62,977 nt of DNA, taken from the NCBI RefSeq assembly GCF_030518195.1, contig NZ_JAULSC010000017.1, positions 37,790 to 100,766 of the forward strand, read 5' to 3'. How positions within the stretch are numbered: position 1 is the first letter of the stretch; each line of letters begins with the position of its first letter. Under the pieces are notes generated by a model. It saw only the letters and a program-made list of their open reading frames with translations. It was not told the origin of the DNA and searched no databases. The DNA comes from Nocardioides cremeus. Its GTDB lineage: Bacteria; Actinomycetota; Actinomycetes; Propionibacteriales; Nocardioidaceae. Both the position numbers and the translations under genes were made by a program. Shown here piece after piece: positions 1 through 6,480 of the stretch.

Positions 1-135
1 GCCGTGGTCCATGTCGCCGTGGTCCATGTCGCCGTGGTCCATGTCGCCGTGGTCCATGTCGCCGTGGTCCATGTCGCCGTGGTCCATGTCGCCGTGGTCC
101 ATGTCGCCGTGGTCCATGTCGCCGTGGTCCATGTC
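1..135. repeat. 15-bp tandem repeat, nine perfect copies, continuing past the window edge
   Basis: The unit GCCGTGGTCCATGTC is repeated nine times without a mismatch. On the minus strand it is in frame with the NuoB-like gene and encodes the pentapeptide DMDHG. Perfect identity between copies implies recent expansion or ongoing slippage. The unit length is a multiple of three, so copy-number changes keep the reading frame. Confidence 0.97.
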
Positions 136-507
136 GTCCTCGACCCAGGAGCCCGCGGGTTCGCGGTCGCGCTCGCGGGCGTCGAGGCGCTGCTGCGGGT
201 CGTCGCGCAGGGACGCCTGGGCCCTGTCGAGCTCGGCGACGACGTCGTCGGGGCCGGTGGGACAGGCCCGGGTCCGGGGGCCCGGCAGCTGGTCCCAGAG
301 CAGGTCGACGGCGCTGGCCAGCTCTTCGGGCACGCTGCCTGCCAGGAGCAGCACGTCGGCGCTCCCCGGCGCTGTGCCGGGGGGCCAGCCGCGGCGGTCG
401 AGCTCGCGCTCGGCCGCCATCCGTGCCTGCGTGCCGCCCGGCATCTCGATCACGAGCACCCGCGGACGGCTGGTCGCGGCACGTACGAGGAGCTGTCTCA
501 GGCCCAA
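1..507 (-). CDS. NuoB-like complex I subunit, partial at C-terminus, with Asp/Met/His repeat tail
   Basis: This leftward gene runs off the window. A TTG at 507 is the likely start: it has a GAGGGGG ribosome site 7 nt upstream and overlaps the stop of the NuoA-like gene by 10 nt. Residues about 15-75 resemble the NuoB/20-kDa fold (VLVIEMPGG, then GSADVLLLAGSVPEEL and LLWDQLPGP, compared with family patterns such as CCAIEMM, QADVLIVAG and YDQMPEP). The adjacent Cys-Cys pair that holds cluster N2 in true NuoB is replaced by Val-Leu, so electron transfer through N2 is unlikely. The visible C-terminus is nine copies of Asp-Met-Asp-His-Gly, a possible metal-binding tail. The NuoB relationship is my reading of short motifs; the context next to nuoA supports it. 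Confidence 0.6.
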   Translation of the reverse strand, partial: MGLRQLLVRAATSRPRVLVIEMPGGTQARMAAERELDRRGWPPGTAPGSADVLLLAGSVPEELASAVDLLWDQLPGPRTRACPTGPDDVVAELDRAQASLRDDPQQRLDARERDREPAGSWVEDDMDHGDMDHGDMDHGDMDHGDMDHGDMDHGDMDHGDMDHGDMDHG

Positions 508-839
508 CGGAAGGCCCCCTCGCGGCGTGCCCAGGCAACGGCACTCAGCAGGATCGCCAGGAAGGCGAACATCTCGATGACGGCGCCGGGGCCGAGGTCC
601 TCGACGACGACCGCCCAGGGGTACATGAAGAGCATCTCGACGTCGAAGGCCAGGAAGACGACGCTGGCCGCGTACCAGCGCGGGTGGTAGCGCGACAGCG
701 CGTGCTGCAGCGGCACCCGACCTGAGGTGTGCGGCAGCACCAGCAGCGGCGTGGAGTCCACCGTGAGGACCCGGTGCCACACGAGGAGGGTGAGCAGCAC
801 CCCGGCCACCAGTGCCAGCGTGGTGACGAGCTCGAGCAC
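498..839 (-). CDS. nuoA: NADH-quinone oxidoreductase subunit A-like protein
   Basis: A 113-residue membrane protein of the NuoA/NdhC family, a proton-channel-side subunit of complex I. It has three hydrophobic segments (about 6-24, 55-80 and 85-105) and the family block FLAFDVEMLFMYPWA, with the conserved Asp/Glu pair in the second helix. The GTG at 839 was chosen because GAGGAGG lies about 5 nt upstream; the longer in-frame reading has a hydrophilic N-terminus unlike the family. It is the first gene of a leftward operon whose next gene is NuoB-like. Because the second gene lacks N2 cysteines, this operon may encode a variant complex rather than the housekeeping enzyme. Family assignment is firm; the physiological role is not. 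Confidence 0.85.
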   Translation of the reverse strand: MLELVTTLALVAGVLLTLLVWHRVLTVDSTPLLVLPHTSGRVPLQHALSRYHPRWYAASVVFLAFDVEMLFMYPWAVVVEDLGPGAVIEMFAFLAILLSAVAWARREGAFRWA

Positions 840-898
840 AGTGCCTCCTCTTCCGCATGTCCGTACGATGGTGCGAACAAGCCTAGGAGAGGAGCTAC

Positions 899-1273
899 AT
901 GAGCGTCCACACCCATCCGGTTGACCGGGCCGCGGTCGCACGGGCCCGTGACCGGCTCCCGTCCGCCGAGGTCGCCTCCGACGTGACCAGCGTGCTCACG
1001 CTGATCGCCGACCCGACCCGCATGCGCCTGCTGTTCGCGCTCGACGCCGCCGAGGAGCTCTGCGTGGGCGACCTGGCGCTCGCCCTGGAGGTCAGCGAGG
1101 ACGCTGCCAGCTATGGCCTGCGGATGCTGCGCACCGCTGGCCTGGTGCGCCGGCGCCGCGAGGGAAGGATGGGGTTCTACCGACTGGCTGACGGGTTCCC
1201 AGAGCCGTTGCGCCAGCACTGCCTGCTGCGGCTGGGAGAGATGGGCACGCACTCCGAGGAGGACCTGACGTGA
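899..1273 (+). CDS. ArsR/SmtB-family transcriptional regulator
   Basis: A 124-residue winged-helix repressor of the metal-sensing ArsR/SmtB type. The core ADPTRMRLLFALDAAEELCVGDLALALEVSEDAASYGLRMLRTAGLVRRRREGRMGF covers the helix-turn-helix and wing (about 35-95). The helix often carrying a Cys-x-Cys metal site reads ELCVGDL, so one ligand Cys is present and the other is Gly. A C-terminal HC pair could supply further ligands. GGAGAGGAG precedes the ATG. It starts 60 bp from the divergent nuoA-like gene and overlaps the next gene by TGATG, so it probably controls the neighbouring membrane protein and multicopper oxidase, perhaps also the complex I-like operon. The inducer is unknown; copper is an inference from context. 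Confidence 0.85.
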   Translation: MSVHTHPVDRAAVARARDRLPSAEVASDVTSVLTLIADPTRMRLLFALDAAEELCVGDLALALEVSEDAASYGLRMLRTAGLVRRRREGRMGFYRLADGFPEPLRQHCLLRLGEMGTHSEEDLT

Positions 1274-1440
1274 TGCCGAGCGAGCTGGTGGTCATTCTTC
1301 AGGCCCTGGTGAAGGCACAGGGGACCCCCGGCGTCGAGAGCGGCGGCTGGGGTGTCGCCGACATCCGCTCGTGGTTGGTGACGCTGCTCGTGCTGGGCCT
1401 GCTCGCCGTCGTGGCGTGGTGGGCGCGAGGGCGGCGGTGA
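1273..1440 (+). CDS. Small single-pass membrane protein between arsR and multicopper oxidase
   Basis: A 55-residue protein with one transmembrane helix (about residues 34-50, LVTLLVLGLLAVVAWWA) and a basic C-terminal end (ARGRR). I recognise no family. Its ATG overlaps the ArsR stop (TGATG) and its stop overlaps the GTG of the multicopper oxidase, so the three are almost certainly translated together. It may anchor or assist the oxidase, or carry copper to it, but it has no Cys, Met or His cluster to suggest direct metal binding. Confidence 0.7.
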   Translation: MPSELVVILQALVKAQGTPGVESGGWGVADIRSWLVTLLVLGLLAVVAWWARGRR

Positions 1441-2927
1441 GCGCCGGCGGGTCGGGTCCGCAGGAGCGGGGGGTCACGCGCCGCGGGGCGCTGCGGATCG
1501 GCGGCGTCGGCCTGCTGGGGGGGGGCGCGGGAGCCGCTGGCTGGTGGCGCTTCGGGCCGGAGTCGGCCCTCGAGCCCCGCACCGGTGCGGCACTGGTGGA
1601 GCCGGCGGTCGTGAGCAGCGAGTCGGGCCTCCTGGACGTGCGGCTCGTGGCTGGTCGTGGGGAGCGCCTGGTGGCGGGGCGACGGGCCGACGTCCTCGGC
1701 TACAACGACGGGCTGCCGGGCCCGACGCTGCGGGTGCGACCGGGCGACACCCTGCGCATCGAGCTGGTGAACCGGCTCGATGCGCCCACCAACCTCCACG
1801 TGCACGGGTTGCACGTGTCCCCGGAGGGCAACGGCGACAACGTCTTCGTGGCCGTGCAGCCGGGGGAGTCGTTCGAGTACGAGCACCGGTTGCCCGACGA
1901 CCACCCGCCGGGGGTGTTCTGGTACCACCCCCACCACCACGGCAACGTGGCCGACCAGGTCTTCGGGGGCCTGTACGGCGCCATCGTGGTCGAGGATCCC
2001 CCCGACGCCGCCGGCGGTGCGGAGGTCGAGGTGGCCCGTGAGCGGGTGTTGGTCGTCTCCGACATCAGCCTCGACGAGTCCGGGTCCCTCAAGGGGGCCT
2101 CGATGCAGGACCGGATGATGGGTCGCGAGGGCGACCTGGTGCTGGCCAACGGCCAGGTGATGCCCGTCCTCGAGGCGCGTCCTGGCGAGCGGGAGCGGTG
2201 GCGGGTGGTCAACGCCTGCGTCTCGCGCTACCTGGAGCTCGACCTCGGCGACCAGCAGCTGGACCTGGTGGCACGCGACCTCGGTCCGCTGACCGAGCCC
2301 AGCGCGGGGGAGGCCGTCGTGCTGGCTCCCGGCAACCGGGCCGACATGGTGCTGACGGCGGTCTCCGGCTCCACCACGGTCCGGCTCGTGCCGGTCGACC
2401 GGGGTGAGTCGGGGATGGGCGGGATGATGGGCGGCGACGGAGCCGCGTCAGATGCGGTCGACCTGCTGACCTTCGAGGTGGCGGGGACCGTTGTCGGGGG
2501 CGGGCGTCCCCTGCCCAGCCCCGTGGCGGCGCGCGACCTGCGCGGCCAGGAGCCCACGCGCCGCCGCGAGCTCGTCCTCGAGACCGGCATGGGGATGGGC
2601 GGGATGAGCTTCACCTTCGGAGGGCGCGCGTTCGACCCGGACCGCACCGACCAGGAGGTCGCCCTCGAGGCCGTCGAGGACTGGACGATCCGCAACGACA
2701 GCTCGATGGACCATCCGTTCCACCTGCACGTGTGGCCGATGCAGGTGCTCGACGCCGGTGACGGTCCGGTGCAGGACCCGGTGTGGCGCGACGTGGTCAA
2801 CGTCCCGGCGCGTGGGACGGTGACGGTCCGGGTGGCCTTCGACCTGCCCGGCCGCACCGTCTACCACTGCCACGTCCTCGACCACGAGGACGCCGGCATG
2901 ATGGGCGTCGTCCGGGTCGGGGGGTGA
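1437..2927 (+). CDS. Secreted multicopper oxidase (laccase/CueO type)
   Basis: A 496-residue three-domain multicopper oxidase. All four copper-binding blocks are visible: HVHGLHV (about 121), WYHPHHHG (about 162), DHPFHLHVW (about 425), and the type-1/type-3 motif HCHVLDHEDAGMM (about 476), which has the axial Met. The N-terminus has a twin-arginine-like segment (TRRGALRIGG followed by a hydrophobic stretch), so export by Tat in folded, copper-loaded form is likely. Two Met/Gly-rich loops (MGGMMGG near 325 and MGMGGM near 385) resemble cuprous-oxidase loops. The GTG at 1437 was chosen because it overlaps the preceding gene and places the Tat motif near the start. It likely oxidises Cu(I) or phenolic substrates outside the membrane. 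Confidence 0.9.
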   Translation: MSAGGSGPQERGVTRRGALRIGGVGLLGGGAGAAGWWRFGPESALEPRTGAALVEPAVVSSESGLLDVRLVAGRGERLVAGRRADVLGYNDGLPGPTLRVRPGDTLRIELVNRLDAPTNLHVHGLHVSPEGNGDNVFVAVQPGESFEYEHRLPDDHPPGVFWYHPHHHGNVADQVFGGLYGAIVVEDPPDAAGGAEVEVARERVLVVSDISLDESGSLKGASMQDRMMGREGDLVLANGQVMPVLEARPGERERWRVVNACVSRYLELDLGDQQLDLVARDLGPLTEPSAGEAVVLAPGNRADMVLTAVSGSTTVRLVPVDRGESGMGGMMGGDGAASDAVDLLTFEVAGTVVGGGRPLPSPVAARDLRGQEPTRRRELVLETGMGMGGMSFTFGGRAFDPDRTDQEVALEAVEDWTIRNDSSMDHPFHLHVWPMQVLDAGDGPVQDPVWRDVVNVPARGTVTVRVAFDLPGRTVYHCHVLDHEDAGMMGVVRVGG

Positions 2928-2946
2928 GCCCGGCGCGAGGGAATCC

Positions 2947-3312
2947 TCAGGAGCCGGACTGGGCGGCTGCCTCGGCCTTGGCCTTCTCGACGTCGAGGGC
3001 GCGCACGGCCCCGATCAGCTCGCCGAGCGCCGGCGCGGGCAGGGCGCCCGGCTGGGCGAAGACGAGGGTGCCGCCCTTGAAGGCCATCAGCGTCGGGATC
3101 GAGGTGATGTTGGCCGCGGCGGCCAGGCTCTGCTCGGCCTCGGTGTCGACCTTGGCGAAGACGATGTCGCTGTTCTCCTCCGAGGCCTTCTCGAAGACCG
3201 GTGCGAACTGGCGGCACGGGCCGCACCAGGAGGCCCAGAAGTCGACCAGGACGATCTCGTTGTCGCTGATGGTGGTCTCGAACGTGGCGGCGGTCAGGTC
3301 GGTGGTGGCCAT
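2947..3312 (-). CDS. trxA: Thioredoxin
   Basis: A 121-residue thioredoxin with the active site WASWCGPCRQF (Cys30, Cys33) and the cis-proline segment SIPTLMAFKGG. It has no signal peptide, so it acts in the cytoplasm as a disulfide reductant. An ATG at 3312 follows AGGAGA. An upstream in-frame ATG at 3345 overlaps the ccdA stop (ATGA) and would add 11 residues. A SigR-type promoter lies in the end of ccdA just upstream, and a CstR-like palindrome lies between that promoter and the gene. Expression may therefore respond to both thiol oxidation and reactive sulfur. The C-terminal tail (DVEKAKAEAAAQSGS) is longer than in minimal thioredoxins. Confidence 0.93.
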   Translation of the reverse strand: MATTDLTAATFETTISDNEIVLVDFWASWCGPCRQFAPVFEKASEENSDIVFAKVDTEAEQSLAAAANITSIPTLMAFKGGTLVFAQPGALPAPALGELIGAVRALDVEKAKAEAAAQSGS

Positions 3313-3341
3313 CGGGTGGTCTCCTGTTCGGTCGGAAGTGG

Positions 3342-4229
3342 TCATCCCCTAGGGGGGTTACTGGTCCCAACAGGTGTCGCCTGGTCGTTGTTCCCGCCCG
3401 CGTCGCGGCGCACCCGGCGCAGCGCCGTGAGCCCGGCCACGACGAGGACCGCGGCAGGCACGACCCACAGGGGGATGGCGGCCGCCCACTCGCCGATCGC
3501 CTGCTGGGCGGCGAACTCGAGGTCGACCGTGTCGACGCCCAGCACGCCGGTGATGCCCGCGGTGCCGTCGTAGCGCAGGAACAGGACCCCGATGACGATG
3601 AAGAGCACGCCGGCGACCGCGGAGGTGGTGTGCACGCTGACGCGGCCCCACGACAGCGTGCGACCGCGCAGCCACCGCCGGCGGCCCAGGTCGTAGCGGT
3701 CCCACAGCGCGGCCAGGACCAGCAGGGGCGCGGCCATGCCCAGCGCGTAGACGGCCAGCAGCACCCCGCCCTGCCAGGGCGAGCCGGAGGTCGCGGCCAC
3801 CGTCAGGATCGCGCCCAGCACCGGGCCGGAGCAGAAGCCGGCGAGGCCGTACACGGCGCCCAGCACCAGCGTCGACGCCCAGCCGCTGCCGCTGCGCGAG
3901 CCCGCCCACGACTGCAGGCGCGCCGAGAACGGCACGGCGAAGCCGCGCCCGAGCAGCTGCAGCACGCCGAGGGCGATGATCGTCCACCCCGCGACCGTGA
4001 TGAGGGTGCCGCGGTGGCCGTAGAACAGCTCGGAGGCGAAGCCGGCGCCGGTGCCCAGTGGCACCAGGGTCAGCAGCAGGCCGAGGTAGAAGACCGTCGT
4101 GCGGGCCACCAGGGCACGGGCGTCGGCGAAGGCGTAGGCGAAGAACGACGGCAGCAGCAGCGCGCTGCACGGCGAGAGCAGAGCCAGCACGCCGGCGGCG
4201 AAGGCCGCGACCACGCCGATCTCGGTCAT
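3342..4229 (-). CDS. ccdA: CcdA/DsbD-type thiol-disulfide transporter
   Basis: A 295-residue polytopic membrane protein of the CcdA/DsbD-beta type, about six to seven helices. It passes electrons from cytoplasmic thioredoxin across the membrane to extracytoplasmic thiol proteins. The two redox cysteines are in the family contexts LLSPCSALLLPSF (Cys21) and GFCSGPVLGA (Cys133). Its ATG overlaps the stop of the upstream DsbA-like gene (ATGA) and its stop overlaps the first possible ATG of thioredoxin, so donor, carrier and acceptor are encoded in a row. The C-terminal tail is coded by DNA that also carries the SigR promoter and the CstR-like palindrome. Confidence 0.85.
   Translation of the reverse strand: MTEIGVVAAFAAGVLALLSPCSALLLPSFFAYAFADARALVARTTVFYLGLLLTLVPLGTGAGFASELFYGHRGTLITVAGWTIIALGVLQLLGRGFAVPFSARLQSWAGSRSGSGWASTLVLGAVYGLAGFCSGPVLGAILTVAATSGSPWQGGVLLAVYALGMAAPLLVLAALWDRYDLGRRRWLRGRTLSWGRVSVHTTSAVAGVLFIVIGVLFLRYDGTAGITGVLGVDTVDLEFAAQQAIGEWAAAIPLWVVPAAVLVVAGLTALRRVRRDAGGNNDQATPVGTSNPPRG
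3345..3359. promoter_or_regulatory. CstR/CsoR-type operator-like palindrome before thioredoxin
   Basis: The 15-mer ATCCCCTAGGGGGGT at 3344-3358 matches in length and pattern the two sites in the rhodanese/DUF302 intergenic region. It overlaps the ccdA stop codon and lies just downstream of the predicted SigR start of transcription, where a bound repressor would block the thioredoxin transcript. Binding by the CstR encoded at 11783 is an inference. Confidence 0.55.
3369..3395 (-). promoter_or_regulatory. SigR-type promoter inside the 3' end of ccdA, facing thioredoxin
   Basis: On the minus strand the sequence reads GGGAAC (3395-3390), exactly 18 nt, then GTT (3371-3369). This is the classical SigR/SigH thiol-stress promoter of actinobacteria. 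It would start RNA near 3361, about 50 nt before the thioredoxin ATG. Thioredoxin genes are established SigR targets, which supports the assignment. Confidence 0.7.
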
Positions 4230-4969
4230 CGGGAGGCGGTGTCGTCAGCGGCAGCGTCGGCGGCGTCCTCGATGACTTGCTCGAAGGTCGCGGTCGGCTG
4301 CGCACCGATCACCGGCTGGCCGTTGATGATGAACGCCGGGGTGCCGGTGACCCCGATCTGCTGACCCTCGGTGAAGTCCGCCGCCATCGCCTGCTGCGCC
4401 TGGGGGCTGGCCATGTCGCGGCGGAAGTCGGCGACGTCGAGCCCGATCTCCTCGGCGATGGCGTCGAGGTACGCCTGGTCGATCGCGCCGCTGTTGGGGC
4501 TGGGCTGGTCGGCGTACATCGCGTCGTGGAACTCCCAGAACCTGCCCTGCGCCGCAGCGGCACGTCCGGCCAGGGCGGCGGTGGCCGACTCCTGGCCCAG
4601 GTAGGGGAAGTCGCGCCACTCGATGCGCAGGGTGCCGTCCTCCACGTACTGCTCCACCAGCTCCGGCTCGGTGTCCCGGGCGAACTTCCCGCAGAAGGGG
4701 CACTGGAACTCGGAGTAGCTGACCATCACGACGGGGGCGTCCACGTCGCCGAGGGCCATCGGGTCGCCCTTCTCCCGGCGCGGCAGCTGGGCGAGCGGGT
4801 CGTCCTCCGGCGCCACCTGGGGCGAGGTGTCGGTGACCTCGGCGCGGGCGCCGGCGTCGGGCTCGGAGTCGTCAGACCCGCCGGTGCCGACGAGCACGCC
4901 GACCAGGGCGACAGCGGCGATGCCGGCCACGGCGAGGGGAACGACGGGGGAGGTGCGCTTGCGGGTCAC
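4226..4969 (-). CDS. DsbA-family membrane-anchored thioredoxin-fold oxidoreductase
   Basis: A 247-residue protein with an N-terminal signal anchor (about 8-30), an acidic linker and a DsbA-like domain with active site EFQCPFCGKF (Cys90, Cys93) and the cis-Pro loop VTGTPAFIINGQP near 210. It would make or isomerise disulfides outside the membrane. It overlaps the start of ccdA downstream and the stop of the CPVC membrane gene upstream by 4 bp each. With CcdA it could act as a reductase; with the CPVC protein as oxidant it could act as an oxidase. The sequence does not decide between them. Confidence 0.88.
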   Translation of the reverse strand: MTRKRTSPVVPLAVAGIAAVALVGVLVGTGGSDDSEPDAGARAEVTDTSPQVAPEDDPLAQLPRREKGDPMALGDVDAPVVMVSYSEFQCPFCGKFARDTEPELVEQYVEDGTLRIEWRDFPYLGQESATAALAGRAAAAQGRFWEFHDAMYADQPSPNSGAIDQAYLDAIAEEIGLDVADFRRDMASPQAQQAMAADFTEGQQIGVTGTPAFIINGQPVIGAQPTATFEQVIEDAADAAADDTASR

Positions 4970-5439
4970 GAGGGATCACTCCGGACGGTGGTGGCGGGCA
5001 CGTTCGTGGGGGTGGCGCAGCTGCGCTCGCCGGCCAGGCGGCGCTGCAGCGCCCAGGCCAGCAGGGCGACGGCGACCAGCTGGAGGAGGGGCTGCACGGG
5101 CTCGAACCAGGTCATCGCGCCGGCGCTGCCCAGAGCGAGGAGCACGAGCTTGTTGCAGACCGGGCAGCCGACGGCGAAGAAGGTGAGGGTGCCGCCGATC
5201 CAGCCGTCCCGCCCGGCGGGGTCGGGGCCCTGCTGCTCCGGCGCGGCGACGTACGTCGCCACCAGCAGGCCGGCCAGCAGCGAGGAGACGACCAGCGACG
5301 GCCAGGCCCACCAGGTCGGGGGCACCTCGCGGCCGAAGACCGGGGTGTCGACCAGGTCGGTGGGCACGGCCACGACCAGCGCGAACGCCAGGCTCGCCAC
5401 GGCGGCGGCGCCCCACCGGCGCGGCGTCCAGGCGGTCAT
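4966..5439 (-). CDS. Four-helix membrane protein with a CPVC motif
   Basis: A 157-residue protein with about four hydrophobic segments (12-30, 42-66, 80-110, 115-140). I do not recognise a named family. A CPVC motif (Cys92, Cys95; FFAVGCPVCNKLV) sits at the start of a membrane helix, as in quinone-linked disulfide enzymes such as VKOR and DsbB. The ATG at 5439 overlaps the stop of the ArsR-rhodanese gene (ATGA) and was preferred over a longer reading. Its stop overlaps the DsbA-like ATG. A role as the membrane partner that re-oxidises the DsbA-like protein is an inference from the motif and strict linkage. Confidence 0.7.
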   Translation of the reverse strand: MTAWTPRRWGAAAVASLAFALVVAVPTDLVDTPVFGREVPPTWWAWPSLVVSSLLAGLLVATYVAAPEQQGPDPAGRDGWIGGTLTFFAVGCPVCNKLVLLALGSAGAMTWFEPVQPLLQLVAVALLAWALQRRLAGERSCATPTNVPATTVRSDPS

Positions 5440-6104
5440 GCGCCGACCTCGACGGGGTGCCCGTGGGTGCGCCACTCGAGCATCCCGTCCTCGAGGCGGC
5501 GGGCATCGATGCCGGCGGCGGCCAGGATGCGCACCGCGTCGTGGGCCATCACGCAGAACGCGCCGCGGCAGTAGGCGATGACCGGGCCACGGGCGCGCAG
5601 GTCGTCGACCGCGGTGGCCAGCTCCGCCAGCGGCACGCTGCGGGCCCCCGGCACGTGCCCGGCGAGGAACTCCTCGACGGGGCGCACGTCGATGACGTCG
5701 GCGCTGCCCTCGTCGAGGGCCGCCGCGAGGTCGTCGCGGGTCACCAGGCCGACCTCGCCGGAGCCGGGCACGTCGAGGTAGGCCGCCAGGGCGCGCTCTA
5801 CGTCGGCCGAGCGGTGCCGGCCCACGGTGCGCAGGGCGTCGTACAGAGCCGCGACGTCGTCACCGGCGAGGCGGTAGTGCACGCGCGTGCCCTCGCGCCG
5901 GGTGCTGACCAGGTTGGCCAGCTTGAGCACCTGCAGGTGGGCCGAGACCGTGGTGACGCCCATGCCCGCGGCGCGGGCCAGCGCGTCGACGGTGCGTTCG
6001 CCCTGGGCCAGCAGGTCGACCAGCTCGAGGCGGCGCGGGCTGGCGAAGGCCTTGCCGACCACCCCCAGCTCGTCGAAGAGGGAGCTGCGTCGCTCGTCGT
6101 CCAT
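5436..6104 (-). CDS. ArsR-family regulator fused to a rhodanese domain
   Basis: A 222-residue two-domain protein. Residues 1-90 are an ArsR winged helix (ASPRRLELVDLL, then VTTVSAHLQVLKLANLVSTRREGTRVHY). Residues about 115-215 are a rhodanese domain (VIDVRPVEEFLAGHVPGA) with catalytic loop YCRGAFC. The rhodanese Cys can carry a persulfide, so the protein is probably a sensor that couples sulfane sulfur or oxidation to DNA binding. The ATG at 6104 follows GGAGGA. It is the first gene of the CPVC-DsbA-CcdA-Trx operon, each joined by 4-bp overlaps. A near-palindrome covers its start region, suggesting autoregulation. Confidence 0.88.
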   Translation of the reverse strand: MDDERRSSLFDELGVVGKAFASPRRLELVDLLAQGERTVDALARAAGMGVTTVSAHLQVLKLANLVSTRREGTRVHYRLAGDDVAALYDALRTVGRHRSADVERALAAYLDVPGSGEVGLVTRDDLAAALDEGSADVIDVRPVEEFLAGHVPGARSVPLAELATAVDDLRARGPVIAYCRGAFCVMAHDAVRILAAAGIDARRLEDGMLEWRTHGHPVEVGA

Positions 6105-6111
6105 CCATTCC

Positions 6112-6127
6112 TCCAATGATCTTTGGA
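6112..6127. promoter_or_regulatory. Operator-like near-palindrome at the ArsR-rhodanese start
   Basis: TCCAATGATCTTTGGA is a 16-bp palindrome with one mismatched pair, centred on GATC. It overlaps the ribosome site of the ArsR-rhodanese gene. ArsR proteins commonly bind such sites at their own promoters; binding here is inferred. Confidence 0.5.
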
Positions 6128-6157
6128 AGACCGTACCCGAGGCGTGGGGACGCGCAA

Positions 6158-6189
6158 GGGCCGGCGGGAGGTCTCCCTCCCGCCGGCCC
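6158..6189. terminator. Strong GC hairpin terminator
   Basis: A perfect 14-bp stem (6158-6171 with 6176-6189, GGGCCGGCGGGAGG and its complement) closes a TCTC loop. It lies between the end of the MmpL/Cys-rich gene run and the start of the ArsR-rhodanese operon. No long U-tract follows, as is usual in high-GC actinobacteria. Confidence 0.7.
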
Positions 6190-6212
6190 CTCGGGTCACG
6201 TGCGGTGGTGCG

Positions 6213-6413
6213 TCAGCGGCCCAGCAGGCGGCTGAACCAGCCGCCCTGGGAGCCGGCGCCCTTGGCCGCCTCGCGCGCCTCGCGGAGCTCGGCCTGGGAG
6301 TGCCCGGGGCACCACTGGCCGGCGGGGACGCTCGCCTTGACCTGGGCGACGTGGTTGCCGCAGCCGGCCCAGGTGGTCTTCTGACAGGTCTTGCAGGTGG
6401 TGGGGCGGCACAT
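6213..6413 (-). CDS. Small Cys/His-rich protein, putative zinc ribbon
   Basis: A 66-residue protein starting MCRPTTCKTCQKTTWAGCGNHV and later WCPGHSQAE. Cys and His spacing (C-x2-C, C-x-x-H, C-x-x-H) suggests a structural zinc site. Similar short proteins are widespread in actinobacteria as uncharacterised proteins. AAGGAGAGG lies 4 nt before the ATG. The tail GGWFSRLLGR is amphipathic and basic. It follows the MmpL gene start by about 70 bp in the opposite sense of order, that is, downstream of mmpL on the same strand. Function unknown. Confidence 0.75.
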   Translation of the reverse strand: MCRPTTCKTCQKTTWAGCGNHVAQVKASVPAGQWCPGHSQAELREAREAAKGAGSQGGWFSRLLGR

Positions 6414-6480
6414 GGTGCCTCTCCTTCCCGCGGCCTCGGCCGCAGTCGTCGTTTGATCGTCGATCAGTCGTGGTGGGGGA

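Noticed and set aside
1..135. Possible CRISPR array
   Set aside because: Units are 15 bp, contiguous and without spacers; it is a coding minisatellite.
4..690. Plus-strand reading with a Val-His-Val-Ala repeat
   Set aside because: It is the complement of the NuoB-like repeat and then runs antisense through nuoA; no ribosome site and no family match.
2939..2965. GGGAAT as another SigR -35
   Set aside because: No GTT at the required 18-nt spacing; it is also at the convergent end of two genes.
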